Shown in pieces: positions 8,686 to 18,429 of a DNA stretch of 40,497 bases (position 1 is the stretch's first letter; each line of letters starts with the position of its first letter). The notes beneath the pieces were generated by a model. That model had not been told where the DNA came from. It ran no database searches and was given only the letters and a program-made list of their open reading frames with translations. Position numbers and translations under genes: made by a program. Origin of the DNA: Methanotorris formicicus Mc-S-70 (GTDB lineage Archaea > AGJL01 > Methanococci > Methanococcales > Methanococcaceae); contig NZ_AGJL01000012.1 of assembly GCF_000243455.1 (NCBI RefSeq), forward strand, positions 1 through 40,497, read 5' to 3'.

Positions 8686-8694
8686 GGTGATGCC

Positions 8695-9111
8695 ATGAGT
8701 GAATTTAAAAGATTGATGAGAGTTAGATTCAAGCAAAAGATGAAAAAACCTAAATTCTTAAGACAAGAATGGTTCAGACACAAAAGATTAGGGGAGAAGT
8801 GGAGAAAACCAAAAGGGAGACACAGTGGGATGAGATTGCAACTAAAACACAGACCTGCAATTGTTAAAGTTGGATACAGAAGTCCTAAACTTGTTAGAGG
8901 TTTACACCCAAGTGGATTGGAAGATGTCCTCATTCACAATGTAAAGGAATTAGAAAAATTAGACCCAAAAACACAAGGGGCAAGGATTGCAGCAACAGTT
9001 GGAAAAAGAAAAAGAATTGAAATTATAAAGAGGGCAGAAGAGTTGGGTGTAAAAATACTCAACATTTCAGAAGAAAAACAAAAGGAACTCTTGGGCGTAA
9101 AAGGTGATTAA
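8695..9111 (+). CDS. rpl32e: 50S ribosomal protein L32e
   Basis: A 138-residue L32e, found only in archaea and eukaryotes. The landmarks are [40 protein letters not shown] and [18 protein letters not shown]. The ATG follows AAGGTGATGCC. The L19e start lies two bases after its stop, with the L19e ribosome binding site inside the L32e coding end. Confidence 0.97.
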   Translation: MSEFKRLMRVRFKQKMKKPKFLRQEWFRHKRLGEKWRKPKGRHSGMRLQLKHRPAIVKVGYRSPKLVRGLHPSGLEDVLIHNVKELEKLDPKTQGARIAATVGKRKRIEIIKRAEELGVKILNISEEKQKELLGVKGD

Positions 9112-9113
9112 AT

Positions 9114-9563
9114 ATGGATGTTTCCGTTCAAAGAAGGATGGCTGCGGATATCTTAAAATGTGGACTTGACAGAGTATGGGTAGACCCGGAGAAGTTGGAT
9201 TTAGTTAAAGCAGCAATTACGAAGGATGATATAAGGGCATTAATAAAAGATGGAGTAATTAAGAAAAAGCAAAAGAAAGGTATTAGTAGTGCAAGAACCA
9301 AAAAATTAAAAGAACAAAAAAGAAAAGGTAGAAGAAGAGGTCCTGGTTCAAGAAGAGGGGCTAAAGGAGCAAGAACTCCTAAAAAAGAAAGATGGATGAA
9401 CACAATAAGACCTTTGAGAAAGTTGTTGAAAGAGTTTAGAGACAACGGGACAATAGACAGAGGAACATATAGAAAATTGTATAGAATGGCAAAAGGTGGA
9501 GCATTCAGAAGTAGAAGCCACATGCTCTTATACATGAGAGACCACGGTATTTTGGCTAAATAA
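9114..9563 (+). CDS. rpl19e: 50S ribosomal protein L19e
   Basis: A 149-residue L19e, which forms an intersubunit bridge in archaea and eukaryotes. It begins MDVSVQRRMAADILKCGLDR, then DPEKLDLVKAAITKDDIRAL, a highly basic linker (RRRGPGSRRGAKGARTPKKE) and a helical end (MLLYMRDHGILAK). Initiation is probably coupled to L32e, as only two bases separate them. Confidence 0.97.
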   Translation: MDVSVQRRMAADILKCGLDRVWVDPEKLDLVKAAITKDDIRALIKDGVIKKKQKKGISSARTKKLKEQKRKGRRRGPGSRRGAKGARTPKKERWMNTIRPLRKLLKEFRDNGTIDRGTYRKLYRMAKGGAFRSRSHMLLYMRDHGILAK

Positions 9564-9625
9564 TTCAATTTTTAAGAATACTGTTTATTTAGTTAAAAAA
9601 ATTTTCACATAATGGAGGTAAAAAC

Positions 9626-10216
9626 ATGGCACGTGATGCTAAATATAGGGTGCCTTTTAGGAGAAGAAGAGAAGGAAAAACAGACTTTAGGCAAAGATTG
9701 AAATTGTTGTTGTCAGAAAAACCAAGATTAGTTGCAAGAAAAACATTAAATCACATCATTGCACAGATTGTATTGTATGATGAAAAAGGAGACAAAACAG
9801 TTGTTTCAGCACATTCAAGAGAATTAATTAAATTAGGATACAAAGGACACTGTGGAAACCTTCCATCTGCATATTTAACAGGTTTGTTGTTAGGTAGAAA
9901 GGCAATTAGCAAAGGATACAAAGAGGCAGTTTTAGATATTGGTTTGCACAGGGCAACAAAAGGAGCAGCAATATTTGCAGTTCTTAAAGGGGCTTTAGAT
10001 GCAGGTATGGAGATTCCATATGGAGAGGAAGTTATTCCAGATGAGGATAGAATAAGAGGGGCGCACATAAAGGCATATGCAGAACTTTTAAAGAATGAAG
10101 ATGAAGAAAAATACAAGAGACAATTCTCAAAATACTTAGAAAAGGGATTAAAACCAGAGGAACTCCCAGAGCACTTTGATGAGATAAAGGAAAAAATCAT
10201 GAGTTCGGAATTATAA
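9626..10216 (+). CDS. rpl18: 50S ribosomal protein L18
   Basis: A 196-residue archaeal L18 (uL18), a 5S rRNA-binding protein longer than bacterial L18. Landmarks are [40 protein letters not shown], and [20 protein letters not shown]. The C-terminus is acidic and helical. The ATG follows TGGAGGTAAAAAC. A 62-base T-rich gap separates it from L19e. Confidence 0.97.
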   Translation: MARDAKYRVPFRRRREGKTDFRQRLKLLLSEKPRLVARKTLNHIIAQIVLYDEKGDKTVVSAHSRELIKLGYKGHCGNLPSAYLTGLLLGRKAISKGYKEAVLDIGLHRATKGAAIFAVLKGALDAGMEIPYGEEVIPDEDRIRGAHIKAYAELLKNEDEEKYKRQFSKYLEKGLKPEELPEHFDEIKEKIMSSEL

Positions 10217-10226
10217 GGGTGATAGG

Positions 10227-10886
10227 ATGAACAGAAGATTTGACATCGAATCTTGGGAACCTAAAACAAAAGTCGGTAAGATGGTAAAAGAAGGGGCTAT
10301 AACCGATATTGATTATATCTTAGATAACAACTTACCATTGTTGGAACCAGAAATTGTCGATATCCTCTTACCAGATTTAGAAGAACAAGTTTTGGATGTT
10401 AAATTAGTCCAAAGAATGCACAAATCAGGTAGAAGGGCAAGATTTAGAGCAACTGTTGTTGTTGGAAACAAGAATGGTTACGTTGGGGTTGGGATGGGTA
10501 AAGCAAAAGAAGTAGGGCCTGCAATAAGAAAGGCAATTGCTCAGGCAAAATTATCAATAATCAAAATAAGAAGAGGTTGCGGATCTTGGGAGTGTGGATG
10601 TGGATTGGCTCACTCAGTTCCATTTAAATCAAGAGGAAAATGTGGGAGTGTTGAGGTTGAGTTGATGCCTGCTCCAAGAGGTGTTGGTTTAGTTGCAGGT
10701 AATGTTGCAAAGGCAGTTTTAGGTTTAGCGGGGGTAAAAGACATTTGGACAAAAACATTTGGGGACACAAGAACAACATACAACTTCGCAATGGCTACAT
10801 TTGAGGCCCTCAAAAACTTGAACTTTGTAAGAACATTAGATGAACACAAACAAAAATTAGGCGTCATTGAAGGTAAGACATTCTAA
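10227..10886 (+). CDS. rps5: 30S ribosomal protein S5
   Basis: A 219-residue archaeal S5 (uS5), involved in decoding accuracy. The double-stranded RNA-binding-like domain carries [20 protein letters not shown], then [20 protein letters not shown]; the second domain has [21 protein letters not shown] cysteine-rich insert, [14 protein letters not shown], near residue 113 is typical of archaeal and eukaryotic members. It starts at an ATG after AGGGTGATAGG. Confidence 0.98.
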   Translation: MNRRFDIESWEPKTKVGKMVKEGAITDIDYILDNNLPLLEPEIVDILLPDLEEQVLDVKLVQRMHKSGRRARFRATVVVGNKNGYVGVGMGKAKEVGPAIRKAIAQAKLSIIKIRRGCGSWECGCGLAHSVPFKSRGKCGSVEVELMPAPRGVGLVAGNVAKAVLGLAGVKDIWTKTFGDTRTTYNFAMATFEALKNLNFVRTLDEHKQKLGVIEGKTF

Positions 10887-10937
10887 CTTAAATTTTTGTT
10901 TTTTTCAATTTAATTTAATTAAAAAGGTGATGAAAAC

Positions 10938-11402
10938 ATGGCTTACGCAGTTGTAAGAGTGAGAGGTAGAGTAGGTGTTAGAAAAGACATCGCTGACACA
11001 CTAAAAATGCTGAGATTGCACAGAGTAAATCACTGTGTAATAGTCCCAGAAACAGAAACATTTAAAGGGATGATAAACAAAGTTAAAGATTATGTAACAT
11101 ATGGAGAGATTGACAAGGACACATTAGTTAAGTTAATATTGAAGAGAGGAAGATTACCAGGAAATAAAGGGGTCGATGAAGAAACAATAAAAGAATTAAT
11201 GAGCATGAGTGTGGATGAACTTGCTGAGAAAATAGCAAATGGTGAGATTAAATTAAAAGACACACCATTAAAGCCAGTATTTAGATTGCATCCCCCAAGG
11301 AAAGGTTTTGAAAGAGGAGGAATCAAAAAACCATTTACAGTTGGGGGAGTATTGGGATACAGAGGAGAAAAAATAAACGACTTAATCTTAAGAATGATTT
11401 AA
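10938..11402 (+). CDS. rpl30: 50S ribosomal protein L30
   Basis: A 154-residue archaeal L30 (uL30), longer than bacterial L30 because of a C-terminal extension. Landmarks are [33 protein letters not shown] and [19 protein letters not shown]. The ATG follows AAAGGTGATGAAAAC. Its stop codon directly precedes the short L15 leader (12 bases). Confidence 0.97.
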   Translation: MAYAVVRVRGRVGVRKDIADTLKMLRLHRVNHCVIVPETETFKGMINKVKDYVTYGEIDKDTLVKLILKRGRLPGNKGVDEETIKELMSMSVDELAEKIANGEIKLKDTPLKPVFRLHPPRKGFERGGIKKPFTVGGVLGYRGEKINDLILRMI

Positions 11403-11414
11403 ATGGGTGATGGT

Positions 11415-11846
11415 ATGATAAGAAAAAAGAAAAAAGTTAAAAAGATAAGAGGTTCAAGAACCTGCGGTTACGGTTCACACAAAAAGCATAGAGGTTCTGG
11501 TAGTAGGGGAGGTAAAGGTAGAGCAGGAGGACTCGACCACAAGTGGTCATATGTTATAAAATATGAACCAGGTAGATATGGTAAGTATGGTTTCAAAAGG
11601 CATCCAAGTTTAATTAAAGACCTTGAAACCATTAATGTTGGTGAGTTGGAAGAACTTGTATTGAAGAATAAAGATAAATTTGAAGTTGAAGACGGGAAAA
11701 TCGTCGTTGATATAACAGAATTAGGCTTTGAAAAAGTCCTTGGTAAAGGAAAAATATCAACACCTATGATTATAAAGGCAGTTGAGTTCTCTGAAAGTGC
11801 AAAAGAAAAAATAGAATCTGCTGGTGGAGAGGTTGTTGAATTATAA
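11415..11846 (+). CDS. rpl15: 50S ribosomal protein L15
   Basis: A 143-residue L15 (uL15). The ATG at 11415 is preferred to the in-frame ATG at 11403, because GGTGAT at 11406-11411 is then a correctly placed ribosome binding site and the protein begins MIRKKKKVKKIRGSRTCGYG. The glycine- and lysine-rich N-terminal region (HRGSGSRGGKGRAGG) threads through 23S rRNA. SecY follows, but after a 356-base gap. Confidence 0.96.
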   Translation: MIRKKKKVKKIRGSRTCGYGSHKKHRGSGSRGGKGRAGGLDHKWSYVIKYEPGRYGKYGFKRHPSLIKDLETINVGELEELVLKNKDKFEVEDGKIVVDITELGFEKVLGKGKISTPMIIKAVEFSESAKEKIESAGGEVVEL

Positions 11847-12202
11847 ATATGCAAAATACAACTTAACTATTCTAATTTTAATTTTTCTCATTTTTGAGTG
11901 TGATGAGTTGCAAAATAACACGACTAAATTTAGAGAAGGTAGAATCTTAAAAAATATTAAACTATTCTTATGTATGGATCCTTTTGTTGTTTTAATTATG
12001 TTGTTTTTATGTTGTTCTATTTTTGATCTGTATTTTTGGCATAATCTTTATTATTATGTTCTATAATGTTAATATTCAATAATATTTTTAGGATTCATAA
12101 TTAATAGAATCAGTGGATAGTGCCGTTATGATATGATTATTTGTTGGGAATTTATCATATAGGGTTAATTAAGTTAAAAATATGCAAAAATAAGGTGATA
12201 TT
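11847..12202 (+). promoter_or_regulatory. Long gap between L15 and SecY
   Basis: No convincing gene is present in 356 bases of very AT-rich sequence. T-runs around 11980-12060 could terminate L15 transcription. The short hydrophobic reading frame 11974-12066 lacks a ribosome binding site. TATGATA (12127-12133) and TATCATA (12153-12159) are complementary and could be an operator, but are weak. GGTGAT at 12193-12198 is the SecY ribosome binding site. Confidence 0.4.
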
Positions 12203-13528
12203 GTGGAGGAATTCCTACGTGGGATAAGGCCCATATTGGAAAAGATTCCAGAAGTAAAAAGTCCAGAAAGGGAAATTCCATTCAAAGAAAAATTAAAATG
12301 GACTGGAATTGTACTTGTTCTTTATTTCATAATGGGAACTATTGACGTCTATACTGGAGGGGCAGAAATTCCAGCAATATTTGAATTTTGGCAAACCGTT
12401 ACAGCATCAAAGATGGGAACCCTGATAACTCTTGGTATTGGGCCAATTGTTACAGCAGGAATTATAATGCAGTTGTTAGTTGGTTCCGAACTTATAAAGT
12501 TAGATTTGTCAAATCCTGAAAATAGGGCATTGTTCCAAGGGGTTCAGAAGTTATTTGCAATAGTATTGTGTTTTGTTGAGGCAATTATGTTCGTTGGGGC
12601 AGGGGCATTTGGGGCATTAACTCCAACGATGATGTTAGTACTCATTCTGCAGTTGGCATTGGGAGCAATATTATTGATTTATTTGGATGAAATCGTTTCA
12701 AAGTATGGTATTGGTTCAGGTATTGGGTTGTTTATTGCCGCAGGGGTTTCCCAAACAATATTCGTTGGAACCTTTGGTCCCGAAGGTTATTTGTGGAAGT
12801 TCTTCAACTCATTGGTTACAGGGGTGCCAAATATTGAGTATATCTTACCAATACTTGGTACAATATTAGTTTTCTTGGTTGTTGTCTACGCAGAGAGTAT
12901 GAGGATTGAAATCCCACTTGCCCATGGGAGGATTAAAGGGGCAGTGGGTAAATACCCAATAAAATTCATCTACGTCTCAAACCTTCCTGTAATTTTAGCA
13001 GCAGCGTTATTCGCCAACATCCAATTGTGGGGAATGTTTTTGGAAAAGATGGGCATTCCAATCTTGGGACATTATGTAAATGGGAGAGCAGTTGATGGAA
13101 TCGCTTACTATCTATCAACACCCTATGGAATAACAAGCGTTATAGCAGATCCACTACATGCAATAATCTACACATTGGCAATGATAACATTCTGTATCTT
13201 CTTTGGTATATTCTGGGTCGAGACGTCAGGACTTGATGCAAAATCAATGGCAAGGAGAATTGGAAGTTTAGATATGGCAATTAAAGGGTTTAGAAAGAGT
13301 ACAAAGGCAATAGAGCAAAGATTAAGGAGATACATAAAACCAATAACTGTCATGAGTTCTGCATTCGTTGGGCTTTTAGCGGCATTGGCAGATTTCACTG
13401 GGGCATTAGGCGGAGGTACAGGAGTTTTAATTACCGTATCCATTGTATATAGGATGTATGAACAACTGTTACAAGAGAGAATTACCGAACTTCATCCAAC
13501 AATTGCAAAACTCTTAAATAAAAGATAA
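12203..13528 (+). CDS. secY: Protein translocase subunit SecY
   Basis: A 441-residue SecY, the channel subunit of the Sec translocon. It starts at GTG 12203, four bases after GGTGAT. Ten membrane helices can be placed, starting with the TGIVLVLYFIMGTIDVYTGG helix; YGIGSGIGLFIAAGVSQTIF is the conserved fifth-helix region and AHGRIKGAVGKYPIKFIYVS the cytosolic loop contacting ribosomes. A long GALGGGTGVLITVSIVYRMY tenth helix precedes a basic tail. Archaeal in type. It is followed by AdkA as in M. jannaschii. Confidence 0.98.
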   Translation: MEEFLRGIRPILEKIPEVKSPEREIPFKEKLKWTGIVLVLYFIMGTIDVYTGGAEIPAIFEFWQTVTASKMGTLITLGIGPIVTAGIIMQLLVGSELIKLDLSNPENRALFQGVQKLFAIVLCFVEAIMFVGAGAFGALTPTMMLVLILQLALGAILLIYLDEIVSKYGIGSGIGLFIAAGVSQTIFVGTFGPEGYLWKFFNSLVTGVPNIEYILPILGTILVFLVVVYAESMRIEIPLAHGRIKGAVGKYPIKFIYVSNLPVILAAALFANIQLWGMFLEKMGIPILGHYVNGRAVDGIAYYLSTPYGITSVIADPLHAIIYTLAMITFCIFFGIFWVETSGLDAKSMARRIGSLDMAIKGFRKSTKAIEQRLRRYIKPITVMSSAFVGLLAALADFTGALGGGTGVLITVSIVYRMYEQLLQERITELHPTIAKLLNKR

Positions 13529-13673
13529 AACATTATAAAAGGAAGTTGTAAATCTATATCTCAGAACAACCATAATACAATTTTTTAATTTTATATTAAT
13601 TCCATCACTATTTTCAGCAAATTATATAAAATAAAATTTTGCATAAATAAAAACTCTGCTAAAGATTCAGTAA

Positions 13674-14261
<588 letters not shown>

Positions 14262-14301
14262 TTTTATATTTAATTTTTAAAAAATTCTTAAGGGGATATA
14301 G

Positions 14302-14898
14302 ATGTTTGATTTTATTTTTGATATTTTTTATAAAACCTTGGATGCAGTATTTATGCCACTGATAGAACATTTGCATCCTGCTATTGCAATATTAGTCATT
14401 GCTTTTTTAGTGTCTTTCATCATAAACCTTGCAACAAAACTACTCGTTGACCAAAATAGGATGGCGGAATTAAAAAAGGAGATCCAAGAATTCCAAGTAA
14501 AATATAAAAAAGCCATGAAAAATCCAGAGATGATGCAGAAGTTGCAAGAGGAACAGCAAAAAATGATGGAAATGCAAATGGAAATGATGAAGATGAGTTT
14601 TAAGCCAATGATATATACATGGATTCCGATTATAGCAATTTTTGCATATTTGAGGCATGTTTATGGTTATGGAGGGGTTTTTCACACACTATATCCAGAT
14701 TGGAATGGAGTTGTTGTTCATCTTCCATACATACTGTCAAAAGTTCTATTTGTTTCATTTTGGCATTATCTTGGAAGTATATTTTATAAAGGTGGCTTTG
14801 GAATTGTTTCCAATGCTACATTGGGTTGGCTTGGGTGGTATATACTTTGTTCAATGGCAACGTCTATGGTTTTAAGGAAGGTTATGGGAATAAAATAA
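14302..14898 (+). CDS. EMC3/TMCO1/YidC-like membrane insertase (DUF106)
   Basis: A 198-residue membrane protein of the archaeal DUF106 family, which belongs to the YidC/Oxa1/EMC3/TMCO1 superfamily and acts at the ribosome in membrane protein insertion. It has an N-terminal membrane helix (about 23-46), a cytosolic coiled coil with many methionines (residues about 54-100, [12 protein letters not shown]), and two more membrane segments near 105-120 and 145-195. Methionine-rich loops are typical for binding hydrophobic helices. It follows adkA, matching the M. jannaschii order where MJ0480 is the characterised homologue. Confidence 0.92.
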   Translation: MFDFIFDIFYKTLDAVFMPLIEHLHPAIAILVIAFLVSFIINLATKLLVDQNRMAELKKEIQEFQVKYKKAMKNPEMMQKLQEEQQKMMEMQMEMMKMSFKPMIYTWIPIIAIFAYLRHVYGYGGVFHTLYPDWNGVVVHLPYILSKVLFVSFWHYLGSIFYKGGFGIVSNATLGWLGWYILCSMATSMVLRKVMGIK

Positions 14899-14935
14899 AT
14901 GTTCAATAAAATGTCACAAATCTGCACAACTCAAT

Positions 14936-14950
14936 AAATTATATATATTT
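14936..14950 (+). promoter_or_regulatory. Box A promoter of the accessory block
   Basis: AAATTATATATATTT is a strong box A candidate about 75 bases before the first gene of the accessory block. Initiation would fall near 14965, just before the TAGTCA boxes. Confidence 0.55.
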
Positions 14951-14971
14951 TTTATTTTTTAATTATATGTA

Positions 14972-14995
14972 TAGTCAAATGACTACATATAGTCA
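14972..14995 (+). promoter_or_regulatory. Three TAGTCA boxes, candidate operator
   Basis: TAGTCA (14972-14977), two bases, then its exact complement TGACTA (14980-14985) form a dyad, and a third TAGTCA stands at 14990-14995. The array lies just downstream of the expected transcription start, where a bound protein would block elongation or initiation. The regulator is unknown; a metal-responsive one would suit the genes behind it (inference). Confidence 0.5.
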
Positions 14996-15016
14996 AGTAA
15001 AACAACAGGTGATATT

Positions 15017-15301
15017 ATGAGGCAGTTAGTGGCTTTAATGAGTTTGCTGGTAATAGGAGGAGCTTATGCGTTTAACGAAACCGCAGTTTTGGATAATATA
15101 AATCAAACATTGGAATGTCCCATAAATGGAATATGCCCTCACTATATAAATGGAACATGTCCTCAAGAACAGTGCAAAAACATATGTTATTACAGTGGGG
15201 AACATTATAGAAACCATGAAAACTGCTGTGGAAATTCATTCAAATATATGCATAGACATGGATGGCAAAATTGTTATTCCGATTTAATAATTAATATTTA
15301 A
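15017..15301 (+). CDS. Secreted cysteine-rich small protein
   Basis: A 94-residue protein not recognised as any family. Residues 1-18 form a signal peptide (hydrophobic core LVALMSLLVIGG, likely cut after AYA). The mature part of about 76 residues has eight cysteines (C34, C40, C48, C53, C57, C70, C71, C86) and five histidines (H42, H63, H67, H79, H81). CPINGICPHYINGTCP is an internal near-repeat. Either four disulfides or a metal site is possible. The ATG follows AGGTGATATT. It is the first gene after the TAGTCA operator, and the next gene starts 44 bases after its stop. Confidence 0.7.
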   Translation: MRQLVALMSLLVIGGAYAFNETAVLDNINQTLECPINGICPHYINGTCPQEQCKNICYYSGEHYRNHENCCGNSFKYMHRHGWQNCYSDLIINI

Positions 15302-15345
15302 ATACTACCAAAAACAAAAATAAATTATAAAATATGGTGATGAAC

Positions 15346-16338
15346 ATGTGGAAAAAGTTAATATTCCTACTCTCTTTGATAGCACTCCCCATAGTTTCAG
15401 CAACAGAAGTGGTTTTAGTTAGCGACAACGCTGCTGATAAAGCATGTGCGGTTGAGGTTGCAAATACATTGAATGCAACAATAATAACAACAGAATGGGG
15501 AATTTACAACGAAAACTTGATTGATGAAATATTGGCATTAAACCCGGAAAAGGTTATTGTAATTGGGGGACCAGTGGCAGTTGCTGAAAACTACACAACA
15601 AGATTGGAAAATGCAGGAATTGAGGTTGAGAGGGTTTGGGGAAAGACAAGATACGAGACAAATGCAAATGTAACTTTAAGATTCCAACACCAATTCAGAA
15701 CTGCTTATGGAGATAATGCAACTGTCTGCGTTTGCCATGGGTTAGATGATATTGCATTAAATGAAACAATGGAAAAAATTAGGGATGGGCATTGTTTAAT
15801 GTTATTAACAAATGGGGTAAACTTATCTGTTGAACCAACAAGATTGCAATTAAAAATCCACAAAATAGAGGTTGTTGAAAATCCAATCTGCCAGTTCTGC
15901 AACCATTCAGGGATTGCTAATATGTTGATGCAGAGAGGATTTAAGGTTGAAGTTGATAAGATTCCAGAAGATAGGGTAAAATTAATGTTGCAAAACAGAA
16001 TTAAAACAATGGAAATGAAAATTAAAATATTAAAAAATAGGGGTGTAGATACCTCAGAATTAGAGAGCAAATTGAATGAAGTAGAGGAGTTAATGAACCA
16101 AAACAGATACCAAGATGCATACAGAATAATGGTTCAACTTCAAGGGGAACAGATGGCAATGGTTAGGTTGCATTTGCACCCAATGGGGCATGGAATGGCA
16201 AAAGGAATGGGAAATAAAATGGAAGGAAACGTCCCACATATAAACTATAAAAATACCAACGCATCAGGAAATGAGAATGTCCCACACATCTACCACCAAA
16301 ACATGAATAATAGTGGCATGACAAATGCACAACACTAA
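15346..16338 (+). CDS. Exported CWB2-domain protein with Met/His-rich tail
   Basis: A 330-residue exported protein. The ATG at 15346, four bases after GGTGAT, gives a clean signal peptide (residues 1-19, cut after VSA). Residues 20-115 resemble cell wall binding repeat 2: KVIVIGGPVAVAENY followed by VERVWGKTRYETNANV. Next are a CVCHG motif (C128, C130, H131) and CQFCNHSG (C182, C185, H187), possible metal ligands. Residues 205-275 look like a coiled coil. The tail (276-330) is rich in Met, His and Asn and repeats NVPHI twice, as in copper- or iron-binding secreted proteins. A surface-attached metal-binding protein is my inference. Confidence 0.75.
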   Translation: MWKKLIFLLSLIALPIVSATEVVLVSDNAADKACAVEVANTLNATIITTEWGIYNENLIDEILALNPEKVIVIGGPVAVAENYTTRLENAGIEVERVWGKTRYETNANVTLRFQHQFRTAYGDNATVCVCHGLDDIALNETMEKIRDGHCLMLLTNGVNLSVEPTRLQLKIHKIEVVENPICQFCNHSGIANMLMQRGFKVEVDKIPEDRVKLMLQNRIKTMEMKIKILKNRGVDTSELESKLNEVEELMNQNRYQDAYRIMVQLQGEQMAMVRLHLHPMGHGMAKGMGNKMEGNVPHINYKNTNASGNENVPHIYHQNMNNSGMTNAQH

Positions 16339-16387
16339 AATTTCTTTTTTTATTTCTTATTTTTTTAAATTTTAAATGGGGGATATT
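16339..16387 (+). terminator. T-rich stretch after the CWB2-domain gene
   Basis: TTTCTTTTTTTATTTC followed by ATTTTTTT is the oligo-T type of archaeal terminator. It may cause partial termination inside the accessory block. GGGGGAT at 16378-16384 is the next ribosome binding site. Confidence 0.4.
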
Positions 16388-17131
16388 ATGAGAGGTTTTT
16401 TAAAATTAGCGGTTGTATCCTTAATAGTTTCTACGGTTCTTTTATCAGGATGTGTAACTCAAAATATGGAAAATGCTCAGATGCAGAATAACCAAATTGA
16501 TTACCATCAAAACCAAATGGGTATGGAAAAGGGAAGAATAGTGGGAAATAATGGGGATGTAAATGTTAGTTTAATATGTGAAAACATCGACGCATTCCCA
16601 AAACAACCAATAAGTGAAGAAGAAAAGAAAGGATTAATTGAGATGAGGGAAGAGGAAAAATTAGCGAGAGATGTTTATTTAACGTTATATAATAAATGGA
16701 AATTGCAGATATTCAAGAACATTGCTGAGAGCGAGCAAACCCATACAGATTCAGTTAAATATCTCTTAGATAGATACAACATTCCAGACCCAGTTGAAAG
16801 TGATGAAGTCGGAAAATTCTCAAATCCAAAATTTGAGGAGTTGTATAATAAGTTAGTTGAGAAAGGTAGTAAATCAGTGGTTGATGCATTGACAGTTGGA
16901 GCAACTATTGAGGATTTAGATATTGCTGACCTAAAAAATTGGATAAGCAAAACTGATAATGAGGATATAAAATTTGTTTATGAAAACTTAATGAGAGGTT
17001 CAAGAAACCACATGGGGGCTTTTGTTGGAATGTTGGAGAGATATGGAGCAAATTACACACCTCAATACATAAGCAAGGAGGAATATGAGCAAATAATAAG
17101 TAGTTCAATGGAGAGGGGATACAATAGGTGA
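16388..17131 (+). CDS. Ferritin-like DUF2202 lipoprotein
   Basis: A 247-residue protein. Residues 1-22 form a lipoprotein signal with lipobox LLSGC, so C22 would be lipid-anchored outside the membrane; the ATG at 16388 follows GGGGGAT. After a Gln/Asn/Met-rich linker (23-55), residues 78-225 match DUF2202, a ferritin-like four-helix fold. Likely di-iron ligands are E88-E90 (REEEKLARD), E116 and H119 (ESEQTH), E176 and H208 (SRNHMGAF). Function in the family is unproven; iron oxidation or storage on the cell surface, or peroxide reduction, would be reasonable. It overlaps the ribosome binding site of the next gene. Confidence 0.85.
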   Translation: MRGFLKLAVVSLIVSTVLLSGCVTQNMENAQMQNNQIDYHQNQMGMEKGRIVGNNGDVNVSLICENIDAFPKQPISEEEKKGLIEMREEEKLARDVYLTLYNKWKLQIFKNIAESEQTHTDSVKYLLDRYNIPDPVESDEVGKFSNPKFEELYNKLVEKGSKSVVDALTVGATIEDLDIADLKNWISKTDNEDIKFVYENLMRGSRNHMGAFVGMLERYGANYTPQYISKEEYEQIISSSMERGYNR

Positions 17132-17136
17132 GGAAT

Positions 17137-17712
17137 ATGAGAAAGTTATTTGCTATTTTTTTACTTTTTTCCTTTTTAACATTCTCTTTTGCATGGGATG
17201 ACTGTCCCTATGGAAGAGTAAATTGCACATATCCGGGAGAGTGTGGGAGATATGTAGATACAAACAATAACAACATCTGCGACCACAGTGAACCAGCACC
17301 TACAACCAGTCCTAATTTAAATACAAATAATGCAAATATGGAACTAACAGAAGAATTGATTGATGAATATGTCAATATATCTGGTAAAGATTTAAAATCA
17401 TACACTATAAAAGAAATTTGCGATAAATATAACATAAATCCAAACTGTTTAAAGGAAAAATTAAAAATTAATGTTCCTGATGATACAACATTTGATGAAA
17501 TAAAAAAGATTTATGGTATTTCTCCAAGTGTTGTTAAAGAGGCAATCGTTGAGTGTATGATTGAAGAGGGAAAGATTAAGTTGAATATAACTCAAAATAC
17601 ATCAAATTTAAACTACAACTTAGATAATAAAAATGATTCCATTGTAGATAAAATAATATCCTTCTTATTTTCAACAATTAATTTAAGAGACCTATTATTT
17701 GGGTGGTTGTAA
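17137..17712 (+). CDS. Secreted partner of NapH-like proteins
   Basis: A 191-residue protein with a signal peptide (residues 1-19). The ATG at 17137 follows GGTGAG; the GTG at 17128 is less likely. Residues 23-55 contain [17 protein letters not shown] then DTNNNNICD, a cysteine and Asp/Asn pattern that I recall from bacterial proteins fused to or beside NapH-like iron-sulfur membrane proteins. Residues 88-136 hold two helix-turn repeats ([12 protein letters not shown] and [12 protein letters not shown]) of the same origin. A hydrophobic C-terminus (174-191) may anchor it. Its stop directly abuts the ATG of the NapH-like gene, so the pair should act together. Confidence 0.75.
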   Translation: MRKLFAIFLLFSFLTFSFAWDDCPYGRVNCTYPGECGRYVDTNNNNICDHSEPAPTTSPNLNTNNANMELTEELIDEYVNISGKDLKSYTIKEICDKYNINPNCLKEKLKINVPDDTTFDEIKKIYGISPSVVKEAIVECMIEEGKIKLNITQNTSNLNYNLDNKNDSIVDKIISFLFSTINLRDLLFGWL

Positions 17713-18429
17713 ATGGATAAAATTCAGATATTGAGGAAAATTTCCCAAACATTCTTTTTTATTTATTTTGTTTCCTTAAGTAGTTTTTGTTTATGCTTCT
17801 TTGGAGTAATAGAAAAGTTTATTTTAAAAGGGACAGTTGGGCAGTTAATTGTTAAGTTAATTGTAATTGTTCTTTTAACTTTAATATTAGGCAGGATTTT
17901 TTGTGGCTGGATGTGTCCATTGGGTTTTTTGTTTGAGTTATCTTATAAATTAAGGGCAAAGTTATTCAAAACAAAGAAACTTCCAACAGTTAATGAGAAA
18001 ATTCACAACAAATTAATTTATTTAAAATATATAATATTAATTGCTTCTCTGATTTTAACATATCATTTCTTAACTTATGCATTCTGCCAAGTATGTCCAA
18101 TTGGATTTTTAACAAATCTTTATGGAACAGTTATATCTTTTATAATATTAATTATATTTATAATTGCCTCTTTCTTTATTCCAATGGCATTTTGCAGGTA
18201 TTTCTGCCCATTAGGTGCATTTTTATCAATATTTTCAATAAAGCCATTATTTCAACTAAAAACAAATAACAACTGTGTTAGATGTAAGTTGTGCGAGTTT
18301 AAATGTCCAATGCAGATAAAAATAACAGAAAAAATAGACCAAAAAGAGTGTATAAGGTGTTTTGAGTGTAAAAGTGCTTGTAGAAAAGGAGATTTATCAT
18401 TTTCCCACATTTTCAAAAAGGAAAATTAA
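17713..18429 (+). CDS. NapH-like membrane protein with two 4Fe-4S clusters
   Basis: A 238-residue polytopic iron-sulfur protein of the NapH/NosR/CcoG group, which moves electrons between the membrane and partners. Four hydrophobic spans lie near 17-35, 46-63, 105-123 and 138-158. Membrane-edge motifs are C64/C68 (CGWMCP), C125/C128 (CQVCP) and C161/C165 (CRYFCP). Two clusters at the C-terminus use C188, C191, C194, C198 and C213, C216, C219, C223. It begins immediately after the stop of the secreted partner. A paralogue follows at 18665 but lacks the CQVCP pair. Confidence 0.9.
   Translation: MDKIQILRKISQTFFFIYFVSLSSFCLCFFGVIEKFILKGTVGQLIVKLIVIVLLTLILGRIFCGWMCPLGFLFELSYKLRAKLFKTKKLPTVNEKIHNKLIYLKYIILIASLILTYHFLTYAFCQVCPIGFLTNLYGTVISFIILIIFIIASFFIPMAFCRYFCPLGAFLSIFSIKPLFQLKTNNNCVRCKLCEFKCPMQIKITEKIDQKECIRCFECKSACRKGDLSFSHIFKKEN

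Noticed and set aside
11974-12066. A 30-codon hydrophobic frame in the L15-secY gap
   Set aside because: No ribosome binding site; hydrophobic codons are expected by chance in T-rich DNA.
12127-12159. TATGATA/TATCATA inverted repeat upstream of secY
   Set aside because: Only 7 bases, wide spacing and AT-rich; likely chance, kept only as a note in the gap entry.
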